Shown here in pieces: positions 27,693-37,047 of a stretch of DNA of 64,000 bases. Numbering within the stretch: position 1 is the first letter of the stretch; each line of letters opens with the position of its first letter. This DNA comes from an uncultured Bacteroidota bacterium. GTDB taxonomy: Bacteria; Bacteroidota; Bacteroidia; Chitinophagales; Chitinophagaceae. The translations under genes were made by a program, and so were the position numbers. The stretch spans positions 1 through 64,000 of the forward strand of contig CAIVEW010000024.1 in assembly GCA_903905065.1 (NCBI GenBank), read 5' to 3'. A model generated the notes under the pieces. It did no database searches. It saw nothing but the letters and a program-made list of their open reading frames with translations, and had not been told where the DNA came from.

Positions 27693-28460
27693 ATGAAAAA
27701 CTACGTAATCATATTGCTGGTAATGGCGGCGATCGCCGGCAGCAACCTAGGATTTGCACAAGGGACTGCAAATCAAAAGAAAACAGTTGCAGGCACCCCC
27801 TGTAACTCGATGGGACAAACAGTCCGTCATTATAAGAGACATCATCACACGAAAAGTAGTGTAGCGGCAGTCACCAGGCCACACAAGGCCGTTGTGCATC
27901 ACTACCACGCTGTAAAAAAAGAACCGATCAGGCCAACTATCGAATCCATTTCTATTGATGACCGCTATTCAGTGGCAATAGTGAGCATTAAAAATGGCGA
28001 CGTATACGTTAACGATAGCCTGCTAACCACTATAAAGAACCCTCAGTGTGAAGACCACAAGATCATAATCAACTATATCACCCCTCCTCCGCCCCCACCT
28101 GCACCTGTAACAGCTGTGGAGCATGTGACCGCGAATACTTATACCGGTGAAAAAGCAGAAGGTATGCTGGGTGTATGGGGTACCAGCAACTGCTGTGAAG
28201 AAGGCGTAGTAGTAGATGAGGTATTGCCGGGCGGTCCTGCCTGCAAAGCGGGTATAGAACGCGGCGATGTTATCACGAAGATCAATGATCAGAAAATAAA
28301 CGATGGCAATGATCTTGCCGCAGCCATGAAAACCCTGAGCGCCGGCGATAACGTAGCCGTGACTGTCAGGGACTATGACGGCACAGAAACAAGGCACCTG
28401 GAACTCGTTAAAAAGGACCTGCCAGCCGACTGTGGCGTATGCAGCAGCGCTTGCAGGTAG
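27693..28460 (+). CDS. Exported PDZ-domain protein with a histidine-rich N-terminal region
   Basis: This 255-residue protein has a signal peptide (cleavage likely before Gln23 in GFAQGTA). A basic, His-rich stretch follows (VRHYKRHHHTKS and HHYHAVKK), then a small beta segment, a proline-rich linker (TPPPPPPAP) and a C-terminal PDZ domain (about residues 155-240: MLGVWG, VVVDEVLPGGPACKAGIERGD). There is no protease domain, so it would be a periplasmic adaptor rather than a DegP or CtpA homologue. Cysteines cluster at SNCC and near the end (CGVCSSACR). The partner is unknown. It is divergent from the M28 peptidase gene. Confidence 0.72.
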   Translation: MKNYVIILLVMAAIAGSNLGFAQGTANQKKTVAGTPCNSMGQTVRHYKRHHHTKSSVAAVTRPHKAVVHHYHAVKKEPIRPTIESISIDDRYSVAIVSIKNGDVYVNDSLLTTIKNPQCEDHKIIINYITPPPPPPAPVTAVEHVTANTYTGEKAEGMLGVWGTSNCCEEGVVVDEVLPGGPACKAGIERGDVITKINDQKINDGNDLAAAMKTLSAGDNVAVTVRDYDGTETRHLELVKKDLPADCGVCSSACR

Positions 28461-28490
28461 TGATTAAAAAGGAATAACATTATTAAAAAA

Positions 28491-28525
28491 AGCAAAGAGC
28501 GGTTTATGCCGCTCTTTGCTTTTTT
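28491..28525 (+). terminator. Bidirectional intrinsic terminator between the PDZ gene and htpG
   Basis: A perfect 12-bp stem (AGCAAAGAGCGG and CCGCTCTTTGCT, loop TTTATG) is followed by TTTTT on the plus strand and preceded by an A-run. It can therefore end both the plus-strand PDZ gene and the minus-strand htpG transcript. Confidence 0.85.
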
Positions 28526-28615
28526 GTTGACTACCCCAGATTTGACAACTTTTGAAAAGTTGCAAAATCTACCCACGTAAAACTCTTCCTTAGAAAACAA
28601 TCCCAATTCCTAAAA

Positions 28616-30496
28616 CTATATCAACTCTATCGACCGATTCACGAACTCTGTAAGATCCGCGCCGGTGAGCATACCTTGTGATAACATGGCAAGGTCAAAC
28701 GCCTGCTTTGCAAGTTTCACTTGTTCGTCTTTGCCTGCCTTGAGTATTTTGCTGATGAGCTTGTGGTTGCCATTGATGGCCACTTTGTAGTTGTCTGGCA
28801 GAGCACCGTAGAAACTCATGCCGCCACCCATTGCCGCCATATCTTTCATCCTGCGCATGAACTCATCCATGGTCACAGTTACGGGCACTTCGTCTGCACT
28901 GAGGCCTTCTATCTCCACTTTCATATTGGCCTTGTTGATGGCCTTCTCAAATATCTCTTTCACTTCCTTGCTTTCCGCCTCGCCAAGAACAGATTCTATT
29001 TTCTCTTCTTTGGTTATCAGCTTGTCCACAACATCAGCATCCACTCTTTTCAGTTGCGTCTTTTCCCGCTTGCGCTCGAGGGTGTGTATAAAGTGGCCAT
29101 CGAGCGGAGAGTTCATCAGCAGCACATCATATCCTTTGCGGTAGGCGCTCTGAATGAACGAATCCTGCTTAGCCGGATCATTGGTGTAAATGTATACCAC
29201 GATACCATCCTTGTCTGTCTGGGCCACCTGCACTTTTTCGTGGTATTCCGAGAGCGTGTAATTTTCGTTTTTGTTGCTGGTCAGTAAAACGAAATCTTTT
29301 GCCCTGTCGTAAAATTTCTCGTCACTGATCATGCCATATTTTACAAATACGCCAATGCCCGGCCACTTTGCTTCAAAGCTTTTGCGGTCGCTCTTGAAGA
29401 GTTCCGATAATTTATCGGCCACTTTGCGGGTGATGTAGCTGTTTATCTTTTTCACATTGCTATCGGCCTGCAGGAAGCTGCGCGATACGTTCAGCGGAAT
29501 ATCCGGGGAATCGATGACGCCATGCATCAGCATCAGGAATTCGGGCACAATGTCTTTTACATCATCTGTAATAAATACCTGGCGGGAAAAGAGCTTGATC
29601 TTATTGCGCTGCATTTCGAAATCCGTCTTCACTTTGGGAAAGTAAAGCACGCCGGTAAGATTGAACGGATAGTCTACATTCAAATGTATCCAGAACAACG
29701 GGTCTTCGCCCATGGGATACAACTCCCTGTAGAAAGCGAGGTAATCTTCATCTTTCAGCTCTGTGGGTGCCTTCGTCCAGATGGGGTTAGTGTCGTTAAT
29801 GATATTATCAACGGATATTTCTTTACGCTTGGTTTTACCTTCTTCGTCCACACCATCATCCACATACTCTTCCTTCGTCCCGAACTTTACCGGTACCGGG
29901 AGGAACTTGCAGTACTTATCGAGGATCTCCTGCAACTTGTATTTATCCAGGAATTCTTCGCAGTCGTTATTTACATGCAAGATGATGGTCGTACCTCTTT
30001 CCGTGCGGTCGCCGGGCGTGATCTCGAATTCCGTGCTGCCATCACAAACCCAATGAGCGGGCTGTGCACCATCCTGGTAGGAAAGCGTCTGTATCTCTAC
30101 ATGATCTGCCACCATAAATGCAGAATAGAAACCAAGGCCGAACTTACCGATCAGTTCATTGGCATCTTTAGAGTCTTTGAATTTCTCCACAAATTCGGTA
30201 GCGCCAGAGAATGCGATCTGGTTGATATATTTTTTGATCTCTTCGGCAGTCATACCAAGGCCATTGTCGGCGATGGTGATGGTCTTTTTGTCGGCATCGA
30301 AGGACACTTCAACCAGTGGTTCGCCAAGGCTACCACTATATTGCCCCAGTGCGGCCAGCCGTTTGATCTTTTGTACTGCATCCACCGCATTAGATACCAG
30401 CTCCCGAAGGAATATCTCGTGGTCGGAGTATAAAAATTTCTTAATAATGGGAAATATGTTCTCCGTGTGGATGGATATGGTTCCTTTTTCCTGCAT
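28616..30496 (-). CDS. htpG: Molecular chaperone HtpG (bacterial Hsp90)
   Basis: HtpG is the cytoplasmic, ATP-dependent Hsp90 homologue. The 626-residue protein shows the GHKL ATPase motifs: LVSNAVDAVQK, ADNGLGMT and GKFGLGFYSAFMV. Also present are the Hsp90 middle-domain WTKAPTELKDEDYLAFY and FPLNVSR-like DIPLNVSRSFLQ. The C-terminal dimerisation region ends at residue 626. Length and order are normal for the family. The promoter should lie in the 200-bp region shared with the divergent YfhO-like gene, but I could not identify an exact TAnnTTTG there. Confidence 0.95.
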   Translation of the reverse strand: MQEKGTISIHTENIFPIIKKFLYSDHEIFLRELVSNAVDAVQKIKRLAALGQYSGSLGEPLVEVSFDADKKTITIADNGLGMTAEEIKKYINQIAFSGATEFVEKFKDSKDANELIGKFGLGFYSAFMVADHVEIQTLSYQDGAQPAHWVCDGSTEFEITPGDRTERGTTIILHVNNDCEEFLDKYKLQEILDKYCKFLPVPVKFGTKEEYVDDGVDEEGKTKRKEISVDNIINDTNPIWTKAPTELKDEDYLAFYRELYPMGEDPLFWIHLNVDYPFNLTGVLYFPKVKTDFEMQRNKIKLFSRQVFITDDVKDIVPEFLMLMHGVIDSPDIPLNVSRSFLQADSNVKKINSYITRKVADKLSELFKSDRKSFEAKWPGIGVFVKYGMISDEKFYDRAKDFVLLTSNKNENYTLSEYHEKVQVAQTDKDGIVVYIYTNDPAKQDSFIQSAYRKGYDVLLMNSPLDGHFIHTLERKREKTQLKRVDADVVDKLITKEEKIESVLGEAESKEVKEIFEKAINKANMKVEIEGLSADEVPVTVTMDEFMRRMKDMAAMGGGMSFYGALPDNYKVAINGNHKLISKILKAGKDEQVKLAKQAFDLAMLSQGMLTGADLTEFVNRSIELI

Positions 30497-30698
30497 AGCG
30501 ATTATTATTATTTATTTACAGTATTCCCAACAATCTGTATTCCAAAGTGTAAAATTTGACAAATTGACAGGTCGAGCGCGGAATTTCGCAGGTTGGAAAT
30601 TTGACCGTGAGAGATCGCATGACCTGTTTCATCTGGAAATCAGTATTTTGCCGGCCATTGACACATCGTACAATGTGTATTAAGAGCCCGGACCTGAA

Positions 30699-33074
30699 AT
30701 GAATAAACCAAACAAAATAGTTCCCTGGATAGCATTTGGGTTCATCAGCCTTATATGCGTTATCGCATTTAAGGATTTTCTATTGCTAAAAAAGGTTTTC
30801 TTTTTTTACGACATCACTAGTGACGGATATTATCTTTCCTACCCTTTTTTCCACAACAACGCTGATTATATAGCCCATTATGGCGTACCCAAATGGTCTT
30901 TTAAGATGGGCATGGGACAAAGCCTCTTTCCGCTCGTCTTACGCGACCCATTTCAAGTAATGCTCTACGCGGTGGGCACCAATCATATCCTCGGTGCCGC
31001 CATATATATGGAAGTAATAACGATCGTCTGTGCCGGTCTAACTTTCTTTTTTTATCTGCGGGAATTAAAGTTGTCCGACTATACCTGTGTCGTTGGTTGT
31101 TTATTTTTTGCTTTTTGCAGTTATATCATAGAGGGCGGCCCGTGGTTCGGGTTTTCGTTTGAGGCTTTTAACCTTGCTTTGTTCCTCCTCGCATTTGAAC
31201 GGTTGTTAAACAAAGGAAAATGGCTTTTGTTTCCACTTGCTGTGTTCCTGGCCTGCATCTCTATGCCATTTAATCTTTACTTGTTTGGCCTATTTATCTT
31301 TCTCTATACAATTTTCAGGTTGCTGCAGGAAGATCGTTTTCCGGCGGCTAAATTTGCCGGCCTTCTGCTAAAAATGGCCGGTTTGTCAGCGATTGGCGTT
31401 CTGCTATCAGGTCCATTTTTACTGGAGAATATTCTGCTGCTTATAGAAAGCCCCCGCGGAGCTGAAACCAGTTCATTATCGCATCAATTGTCCACTGCGC
31501 CAGCATTCGCACTGATCGATAAATTCCAGTTTGGCACCGCAGTTATGCGGCTTTTTTCAAATGACATTATTGGCAGCGGCAGCAATTTCAAAGGATGGGA
31601 CACTATTCTTGGCGCACCGATGCTCTATTGCGGGTTACCATGCCTGCTGCTTGTGCCCCAAGTGTTTCAGTATCTGACAAAAAGAAAACGCATTGTATTT
31701 GCTATATTTCTTGCCATTTGGCTGCTGCCAATGGTATTCCCCTATTTCAGGTGGGCATTTTGGTTATTCACCGGCGACTATTACCGGGCCTATTCATTCT
31801 TTGTCACTGTAGTGCTGATGTATTATTCTGTCTGTGCTTTGGATTTTATTTTTCAGAAACGGAAAGTAAACATTCCTATACTGCTCACAACACTAGCCAT
31901 ATTGGTTAGCCTGTTGTTTTACCCCTTCTTCCCTGGCAAAGACACGGTTGATTTTACGATCCGTTTGTTTTCCATTGTAGTGCTTTCACTTTATACCTTG
32001 ATCCTGATCGGCGTAGATAAAGCCCCGAATTTTAATTTTGTTAAATTCGCTTTTTTCGTAGTCCTTTTTTATGAGTTGTGCTATACTGCCGGAATTACCG
32101 GCAACCGCCGGGACGCGTACGCGATGAGCGCATTGAAAGATAAATTTCAGTACAATAATTATTTTCTTGATGCTGTGCAATATATACAGCACAGGGATTC
32201 GTCCTTCATCCGTATTGACAAAAGTTTCGAGCCCGCTTCTGCGCGCTATTCGGATCTCAATTATGGTCTTGCCGAGGGCTACAACAGCACGAGTTCCTAC
32301 TTTCCGTTCAACCAGCTTTACTATGTCCGGTTTTTGCAAACCATGGGAGTTGCCGATAAAAATAGCGAGCAGGAATCCCGGTGGGCAAAAGGACTGCTGG
32401 ATAACCCAATACTTGAATGCGAGAACCGGGTAAAATATTTTATGACCCGCAGAGATTCTGTGCCGCTGTCAAGAGTGATGTGGGACTCGGTTTCAAAAAC
32501 AGGCGATGTAAAAATTTTCAGAAATAAGTTCGTTTTGCCATTTGGGTTCACATACACCCACTTTATTAAGGAAAGCGAGTTCAATAAAGTTTCTATTAAA
32601 CAGAAAGAATACATCAGCCTTAAGGCTTTTGTAATAAGGGATACGAATATTTATAAAATTCCGGGGCTGACTGAATATGTGCTTACCGATACCATTTCCT
32701 GCTTTCCAGATTCGGCTGCGCTCAGTAAAGTTGTTAATGAATTGAGCGCCGATACGCTCGTTATCAAGATGTTCACAGACAACAATTTGTCAGGGAAGAT
32801 AGACGCGACACGCAACGAATTGATGTATTTATCCATACCCTACGATAAGGGGTGGCATCTGCAAGTGGACGGGAAGGAGCAGGAGAAGATCATTGTAGAT
32901 GGCGGCATGACAGGTGTGTTTCTCACACCCGGACGGCACAACATTCAAATGACCTTCAAATTACGGTATTGGAATTCGGGGTTGATAATGTCGTTGTGCG
33001 GGCTCTTTCTGTGTTTCTGTTTGTGGTTTTACTTCCGCAAAAAAACCAAACAAATCCAGGTGAATAAACAGTAA
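30699..33074 (+). CDS. YfhO-like multi-pass membrane protein
   Basis: This 791-residue protein has about a dozen hydrophobic segments, covering roughly residues 8-450 and a last one near residue 765, with an extracytoplasmic domain between (about 480-750). The N-terminus (FYDITSDGYYLSYPFF) and the terminal YDKGWHLQVDG segment, followed by a membrane helix, fit the bacterial YfhO family (GT-C-like). Members have been linked to lipoteichoic acid or exopolysaccharide glycosylation; no function is established in Bacteroidota. It stands alone between htpG and a 540-bp region with little coding content. Confidence 0.75.
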   Translation: MNKPNKIVPWIAFGFISLICVIAFKDFLLLKKVFFFYDITSDGYYLSYPFFHNNADYIAHYGVPKWSFKMGMGQSLFPLVLRDPFQVMLYAVGTNHILGAAIYMEVITIVCAGLTFFFYLRELKLSDYTCVVGCLFFAFCSYIIEGGPWFGFSFEAFNLALFLLAFERLLNKGKWLLFPLAVFLACISMPFNLYLFGLFIFLYTIFRLLQEDRFPAAKFAGLLLKMAGLSAIGVLLSGPFLLENILLLIESPRGAETSSLSHQLSTAPAFALIDKFQFGTAVMRLFSNDIIGSGSNFKGWDTILGAPMLYCGLPCLLLVPQVFQYLTKRKRIVFAIFLAIWLLPMVFPYFRWAFWLFTGDYYRAYSFFVTVVLMYYSVCALDFIFQKRKVNIPILLTTLAILVSLLFYPFFPGKDTVDFTIRLFSIVVLSLYTLILIGVDKAPNFNFVKFAFFVVLFYELCYTAGITGNRRDAYAMSALKDKFQYNNYFLDAVQYIQHRDSSFIRIDKSFEPASARYSDLNYGLAEGYNSTSSYFPFNQLYYVRFLQTMGVADKNSEQESRWAKGLLDNPILECENRVKYFMTRRDSVPLSRVMWDSVSKTGDVKIFRNKFVLPFGFTYTHFIKESEFNKVSIKQKEYISLKAFVIRDTNIYKIPGLTEYVLTDTISCFPDSAALSKVVNELSADTLVIKMFTDNNLSGKIDATRNELMYLSIPYDKGWHLQVDGKEQEKIIVDGGMTGVFLTPGRHNIQMTFKLRYWNSGLIMSLCGLFLCFCLWFYFRKKTKQIQVNKQ

Positions 33075-33146
33075 TCTGCATGCAGCGCACTTTTTCCGCT
33101 GTGCGATTACTAAATAAGTTTAAATGAGTGAAAAAGCGGAATCACC

Positions 33147-33332
33147 TCATCTCCACATATTAACCGTCGCATCTTTCTGCCGGATCACAAAGGAAGAAGG
33201 GAATAAATTTACCAGCAACCCCTGTTTTTCAAGAGTGTTCCTTACCGTTTTGCGCATTGCTTCTTTTGGAGACTTCACCAACAATCTCCTATCGAAATTC
33301 AACCAGTCTGATTTTTGAGTAGAAAGTTCCAT
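33147..33332 (-). CDS. Possible small basic protein, 61 residues
   Basis: I do not recognise this short frame, but it has an ATG start and charged, non-repetitive composition (KSPKEAMRKTVRNTLEKQG). A good -7 box (TAAATTTG at 33348-33355) lies at the right distance upstream on the same strand. It would be a cytoplasmic, Lys/Arg-rich helical protein. There is an overlapping antisense frame at 33124-33318 with poorer features. Without comparative data it may be spurious. Confidence 0.35.
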   Translation of the reverse strand: MELSTQKSDWLNFDRRLLVKSPKEAMRKTVRNTLEKQGLLVNLFPSSFVIRQKDATVNMWR

Positions 33333-33347
33333 ACGCCAAAGTTTTCA

Positions 33348-33378
33348 CAAATTTAATCATTAACTTTTGAATAACAAT
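33348..33378 (-). promoter_or_regulatory. Possible promoter for the small ORF at 33147-33332
   Basis: On the minus strand ATTG (33375-33378) is followed after 19 nt by TAAATTTG (33348-33355). The -7 box is an exact TAnnTTTG match and the -33 box has one mismatch. The transcript would start roughly 10 nt before the ORF's ATG. Confidence 0.3.
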
Positions 33379-33617
33379 ATGACCCGTTAACCATTAACAA
33401 TATAAATTTTCACGATCGGTGTAACGCTTTGAAAACTAGGAAATAGGCACCGTAAATTAGGACTGGCGCATGTTTCAAGGAATAAGATACAAAAATACAC
33501 ATTTGTTAACGATATCTTTTGATGCATCAAAAGGCCGGGCTCCCGGCGAAATTGGTTTTTGAAGCTATAATAGGTACTTTCGCTTTTAGTATCATACGTA
33601 CATCTGAAAAAAAAGCC
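33379..33617. other. AT-rich stretch upstream of the T9SS cargo gene
   Basis: These bases contain no gene I can support. An open frame from 33519 joins the cargo gene in phase but adds 33 residues with no signal-peptide character before the convincing signal peptide that begins at 33618. No -7 box matching TAnnTTTG was found close to 33618. Confidence 0.35.
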
Positions 33618-34694
33618 ATGAAGCGACTTCTGACCATTCTTGCTGCCATATTTTTTTACCATTGCGGTTATGCTCAGATCACTATTACGGCCGCCGATAT
33701 GCCTGTGGCGCATGACACTTTCATATACAGCAATATGACTCCTACCGGAACTGCTATCAGCCCAGCCGACAGCGGCGCAAATACATCTTGGAGCTATGCG
33801 ATCACACCATCATCACAAGGCATGGATATCTACAAAACAACTGCCGAATTAAACTTATCATTTACGTTACCATCGGACCTGTATGGCTACAAGGTGGCAG
33901 ATAGCTTTCCGGGCATCATCAATACTGTTCTAAAACTCGCCATTCCCGGTATCACTATCACAGACCTTTATACTTTTTTTGAGAAAATTGACATTCCATC
34001 TGCGTATGTTGCATCCGCTTTTGCTGCAAGCATCAATACTATCCCACTTGGCACCAATTACACTGATCCAGATGTTTGGTACAAATTCCCGCTAACCTAT
34101 GGAAGCAGCGACAGTAACCACTATTCACTGCCAATAAATATTCCCGGCACGGGCGGCATCACAGAAACCGGTTACCGGAAGACAACTGTTGATGGGTGGG
34201 GTACTATTACCACTCCCTACTACACAACACCAGTAAACTGTATTCGCGTGCGGTCTGAGATACATGAAACAGACTCTATATCTTTTGGCGCCACGACAAT
34301 AGGCTTTCCCAATAACAGTGTTCAATATAAGTGGCTGGTGAATGGTGATCATTTTCCTGCGCTCTGGGTCATCAGCCAGGTATTTGGCGGCACAGAAACG
34401 ATAACCAGCATAAAATACCGCGACAGCCTTAGATCCGGCCTTGCAGTACATAGTATATCAAATGCAAAAGAAATTGTTTCCGCATTTCCTAACCCGGCCG
34501 GAAATGGCATCTTCGCGCTAAACATACCGTCAAGCTGGACCAGCTACCATGTGGATGTGTTTGACATTAAGTCAGCTATCGTTGCATCCCAGGATAATGA
34601 ACGTATTATAAATCTTCAGGCATTTCCAGCCGGGAATTATTATGTGCGTGTGCTGAGCGGGACTAATGTTGCTTATGTTCCTTTAGTGAAATAA
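33618..34694 (+). CDS. Secreted T9SS type A cargo protein of unknown function
   Basis: This 358-residue protein begins with a signal peptide ending CGYA before Gln (MKRLLTILAAIFFYHCGYAQ). The body is Ser/Thr/Ile-rich and beta-strand-like, with no recognised catalytic domain. The C-terminal 75 residues form a T9SS sorting domain: AFPNPAGNGIFALNIP at the start, then VDVFDIKSAIV, and the terminal PAGNYYVRVLSG followed by a short strand. The protein should be exported across the outer membrane by the T9SS. The start at 33618 is chosen for the signal peptide. It is convergent with the PAS protein gene. Confidence 0.75.
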   Translation: MKRLLTILAAIFFYHCGYAQITITAADMPVAHDTFIYSNMTPTGTAISPADSGANTSWSYAITPSSQGMDIYKTTAELNLSFTLPSDLYGYKVADSFPGIINTVLKLAIPGITITDLYTFFEKIDIPSAYVASAFAASINTIPLGTNYTDPDVWYKFPLTYGSSDSNHYSLPINIPGTGGITETGYRKTTVDGWGTITTPYYTTPVNCIRVRSEIHETDSISFGATTIGFPNNSVQYKWLVNGDHFPALWVISQVFGGTETITSIKYRDSLRSGLAVHSISNAKEIVSAFPNPAGNGIFALNIPSSWTSYHVDVFDIKSAIVASQDNERIINLQAFPAGNYYVRVLSGTNVAYVPLVK

Positions 34695-34710
34695 TTCACG
34701 CGAAAATAAG

Positions 34711-35349
34711 TTAGGGCAGTGGCCCTATTTCGTTCGATTTTTTTACTACCTCCCTTATTACAAGGTCCAGTTGCCGGCTGGCTGTGACTATGCCATCTAT
34801 GATCTCCCTGTTTACCTCATCATTGATATCCTGGTTGTTGAAGAACTGCGCCAGCCCAAGGATGGTAGCCACTGGCCCTCTTATTTTATGGGATTCAATA
34901 AAAGCGATTTCCCTGAGTGCAAGGTTCTGTTCTTCTATCTTGTAGAGATGCCTGCGCTGCTCGGTAATATCCCGTGCAAAACAACTGACGCCGATAACCT
35001 TATTATCTTCATCAAAAACGGGATTAAAACTAACACTGGTGTACCGCAGGTGATGATCAACCTGCATGTCCTCCACCGACTTCAACGCATTCCCTTTCAA
35101 AGCTACCTGGTAGCACATTTCAAACTTATCGAGATACGCCCTGTTTTGGCCCCGATCCAGCACATGATCGCCCTTGCCCAGTTCTTTACCAATAAAATGA
35201 CATACCCACTTTCTAAACGACTGGTTACACTCTACGATATTGCAGGAGGTGTCTACCAACCATATGGGATCATCGGTATTATTGATCAGTAACCGGAGAT
35301 TTCTTTCGTCCGCCGCTACCTCATTTATATCCTTTCCATTATTCGTCAT
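34711..35349 (-). CDS. PAS-domain protein with a histidine-kinase DHp motif but no ATPase domain
   Basis: This 212-residue protein has a PAS fold (about residues 17-125: LLINNTDDPIWLVDTSCNIVECN and FARDITEQRRHLY). A helical hairpin follows with IAFIESHKIRGPVATILGL, where His154 sits in a dimerisation/phosphoacceptor-like motif typical of Bacteroidota hybrid sensors. The protein stops before any HATPase_c domain. It is therefore either a truncated kinase or a phosphotransfer or sensing module that works with another kinase. The ATG at 35349 is used; a TTG at 35388 would add 13 residues. It is divergent from mqo. Confidence 0.7.
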   Translation of the reverse strand: MTNNGKDINEVAADERNLRLLINNTDDPIWLVDTSCNIVECNQSFRKWVCHFIGKELGKGDHVLDRGQNRAYLDKFEMCYQVALKGNALKSVEDMQVDHHLRYTSVSFNPVFDEDNKVIGVSCFARDITEQRRHLYKIEEQNLALREIAFIESHKIRGPVATILGLAQFFNNQDINDEVNREIIDGIVTASRQLDLVIREVVKKSNEIGPLP

Positions 35350-35417
35350 TTGTTCCAAAAGGGCATCAAATTTACCAAATAAAACCAATTTTCATATTAT
35401 TGCATGTGGCACAATTA

Positions 35418-35451
35418 TTTGTGTTCTTTGCCCTGCAATTAGTAATCTTTG
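35418..35451 (+). promoter_or_regulatory. Possible mqo promoter
   Basis: TTTG (35418-35421) is followed after 21 nt by TAATCTTTG (35443-35451). The -7 element has one extra base between TA and TTTG compared with the consensus. It lies 30 bp before the mqo ATG. The same TAATCTTTG occurs upstream of acs near 19072. Confidence 0.3.
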
Positions 35452-35481
35452 CCTCTTATTCAAAACAATAATCACGCCAAA

Positions 35482-36975
35482 ATGAAAACAAATAGTTCGA
35501 CGGAAGCTAACAATGTTGTTTTGATAGGTGCAGGTATCATGAGTGCTACACTTGGCACACTGCTCAAGCAGCTACAGCCCGACCTCAGGATAGAGATATA
35601 CGAAACGCTGGATCACGTAGCCGGTGAGAGCTCTGCAGCCTGGAACAATGCAGGCACGGGCCACTCGGCCTTATGCGAACTGAACTATACACCACAAAAG
35701 CCTGATGGATCAATAGATATTTCCAAAGCGCTGCATATCACCGAATCATTCGAAGTATCAAAACAGTTTTGGAGTTACCTCGTGCAGCAAGGCATTATTG
35801 CTTCGCCGGAGTCATTTATCCACTCCGTGCCACATATGAGCTTTGTATGGGGAGATAAAAATGCCGCCTACCTTGATGCACGACATAAAGCTATGCAGGT
35901 GCATCATTTCTACAAGTCTATGAAATTCTCGGAAGACCGGGAGCAACTGGCAGCGTGGATGCCACTGGTAATGAGCGGCAGGGACGCCAATGAACACGTT
36001 GCCGCATCGCGTATGGAGACCGGCACAGATGTGAATTTCGGGGCGCTTACACGCGAGCTATTTGAGCATTTAAAAAAACAAGATGGTGTTGCGCTGCATT
36101 TAAGTCATCATGTGGATCATCTTCATAAAGAGGATAATGAGTGGATGGTGAGCGTGAAAGATAAAACAACAAATGAAGAGAAGATCGTGAGGTCAAAATT
36201 TGTATTCATTGGTGCAGGCGGTGGCGCATTGCCGCTGCTGGAGAAAGCTCACATCCCCGAAGCCAGGGGTTTTGGCGGCTTCCCGGTGAGCGGACAATGG
36301 CTGAAATGCAATAACGCCGAAATAATAGAACAGCACCATGCCAAGGTGTATGGCCTTGCTTCGGTAGGCGCTCCACCCATGTCGGTACCGCACCTGGATA
36401 CAAGGGTGATAGATGATAAAAGGGAATTGCTGTTCGGGCCATACGCAGGATTCTCCACCAAGTTCTTGAAAGAAGGCTCCTACCTCGATCTGCCGGAATC
36501 CATTCGCCCATCAAACATTCTGCCGATGATAGAAGCCGGGCTGCACAATGTACCACTGACCAAATACCTCATAGAGCAGGTAATGCAATCGCAGGAAGAC
36601 CGGATGAATGAACTGCGGGAGTACTTTCCGGAAGCCAAAGCAGAGGATTGGGAACTAAGAATAGCAGGCCAACGGGTGCAGGTGATAAAGAAGGATGTGC
36701 ATGAAGGTGGCGTACTGGAGTTTGGAACAGAAGTGGTATGTGCCGGCGACGGTAGCATTGCAGCGTTGCTGGGCGCATCGCCAGGAGCATCTACTTCGGT
36801 TTCCATAATGCTGGGGGTGATCAAAGAATGTTTTAAGGAGCAGGTGGCAGGAGCTGAGTGGCAGGAGAAATTAAAGACGATGATACCATCCTATGCGTTG
36901 TCGCTTGCTGATGATGAAGAGTTGTTTAACAAAGTGCATGTGCGCACAAAGGAGGCGCTCGGATTAGCGGGATAA
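35482..36975 (+). CDS. mqo: Malate:quinone oxidoreductase
   Basis: Mqo is a membrane-associated FAD enzyme that oxidises malate to oxaloacetate and passes electrons to menaquinone, bypassing NAD-dependent malate dehydrogenase. The 497-residue protein has an N-terminal FAD-binding motif (VVLIGAGIMSATLGTLLKQLQP) and the family segments AGESSAAWNNAGTGHSALCELNYTP and RVQVIKKDVHEGGVLEFGTEVV. It ends with SPGASTSVSIMLGVIKECF. The start at 35482 (MKTNSSTEANN) follows a plausible promoter; an upstream Met would add 11 residues. Length is normal. Confidence 0.94.
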   Translation: MKTNSSTEANNVVLIGAGIMSATLGTLLKQLQPDLRIEIYETLDHVAGESSAAWNNAGTGHSALCELNYTPQKPDGSIDISKALHITESFEVSKQFWSYLVQQGIIASPESFIHSVPHMSFVWGDKNAAYLDARHKAMQVHHFYKSMKFSEDREQLAAWMPLVMSGRDANEHVAASRMETGTDVNFGALTRELFEHLKKQDGVALHLSHHVDHLHKEDNEWMVSVKDKTTNEEKIVRSKFVFIGAGGGALPLLEKAHIPEARGFGGFPVSGQWLKCNNAEIIEQHHAKVYGLASVGAPPMSVPHLDTRVIDDKRELLFGPYAGFSTKFLKEGSYLDLPESIRPSNILPMIEAGLHNVPLTKYLIEQVMQSQEDRMNELREYFPEAKAEDWELRIAGQRVQVIKKDVHEGGVLEFGTEVVCAGDGSIAALLGASPGASTSVSIMLGVIKECFKEQVAGAEWQEKLKTMIPSYALSLADDEELFNKVHVRTKEALGLAG

Positions 36976-37047
36976 GGATCAAATATGCTGAGCATATTGC
37001 TGGTGGAATAGTATTTATACTGTGAATAGCTAACAACGCACGCAACC

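Noticed and set aside
29522-30433. 303-codon open frame on the plus strand inside htpG
   Set aside because: It overlaps the htpG coding sequence completely, on the other strand; the htpG motifs are unmistakable.
33124-33318. 64-codon plus-strand open frame after the YfhO-like gene
   Set aside because: It overlaps the minus-strand small ORF, has no -7 box and shows Phe/Ser-rich antisense-like composition.
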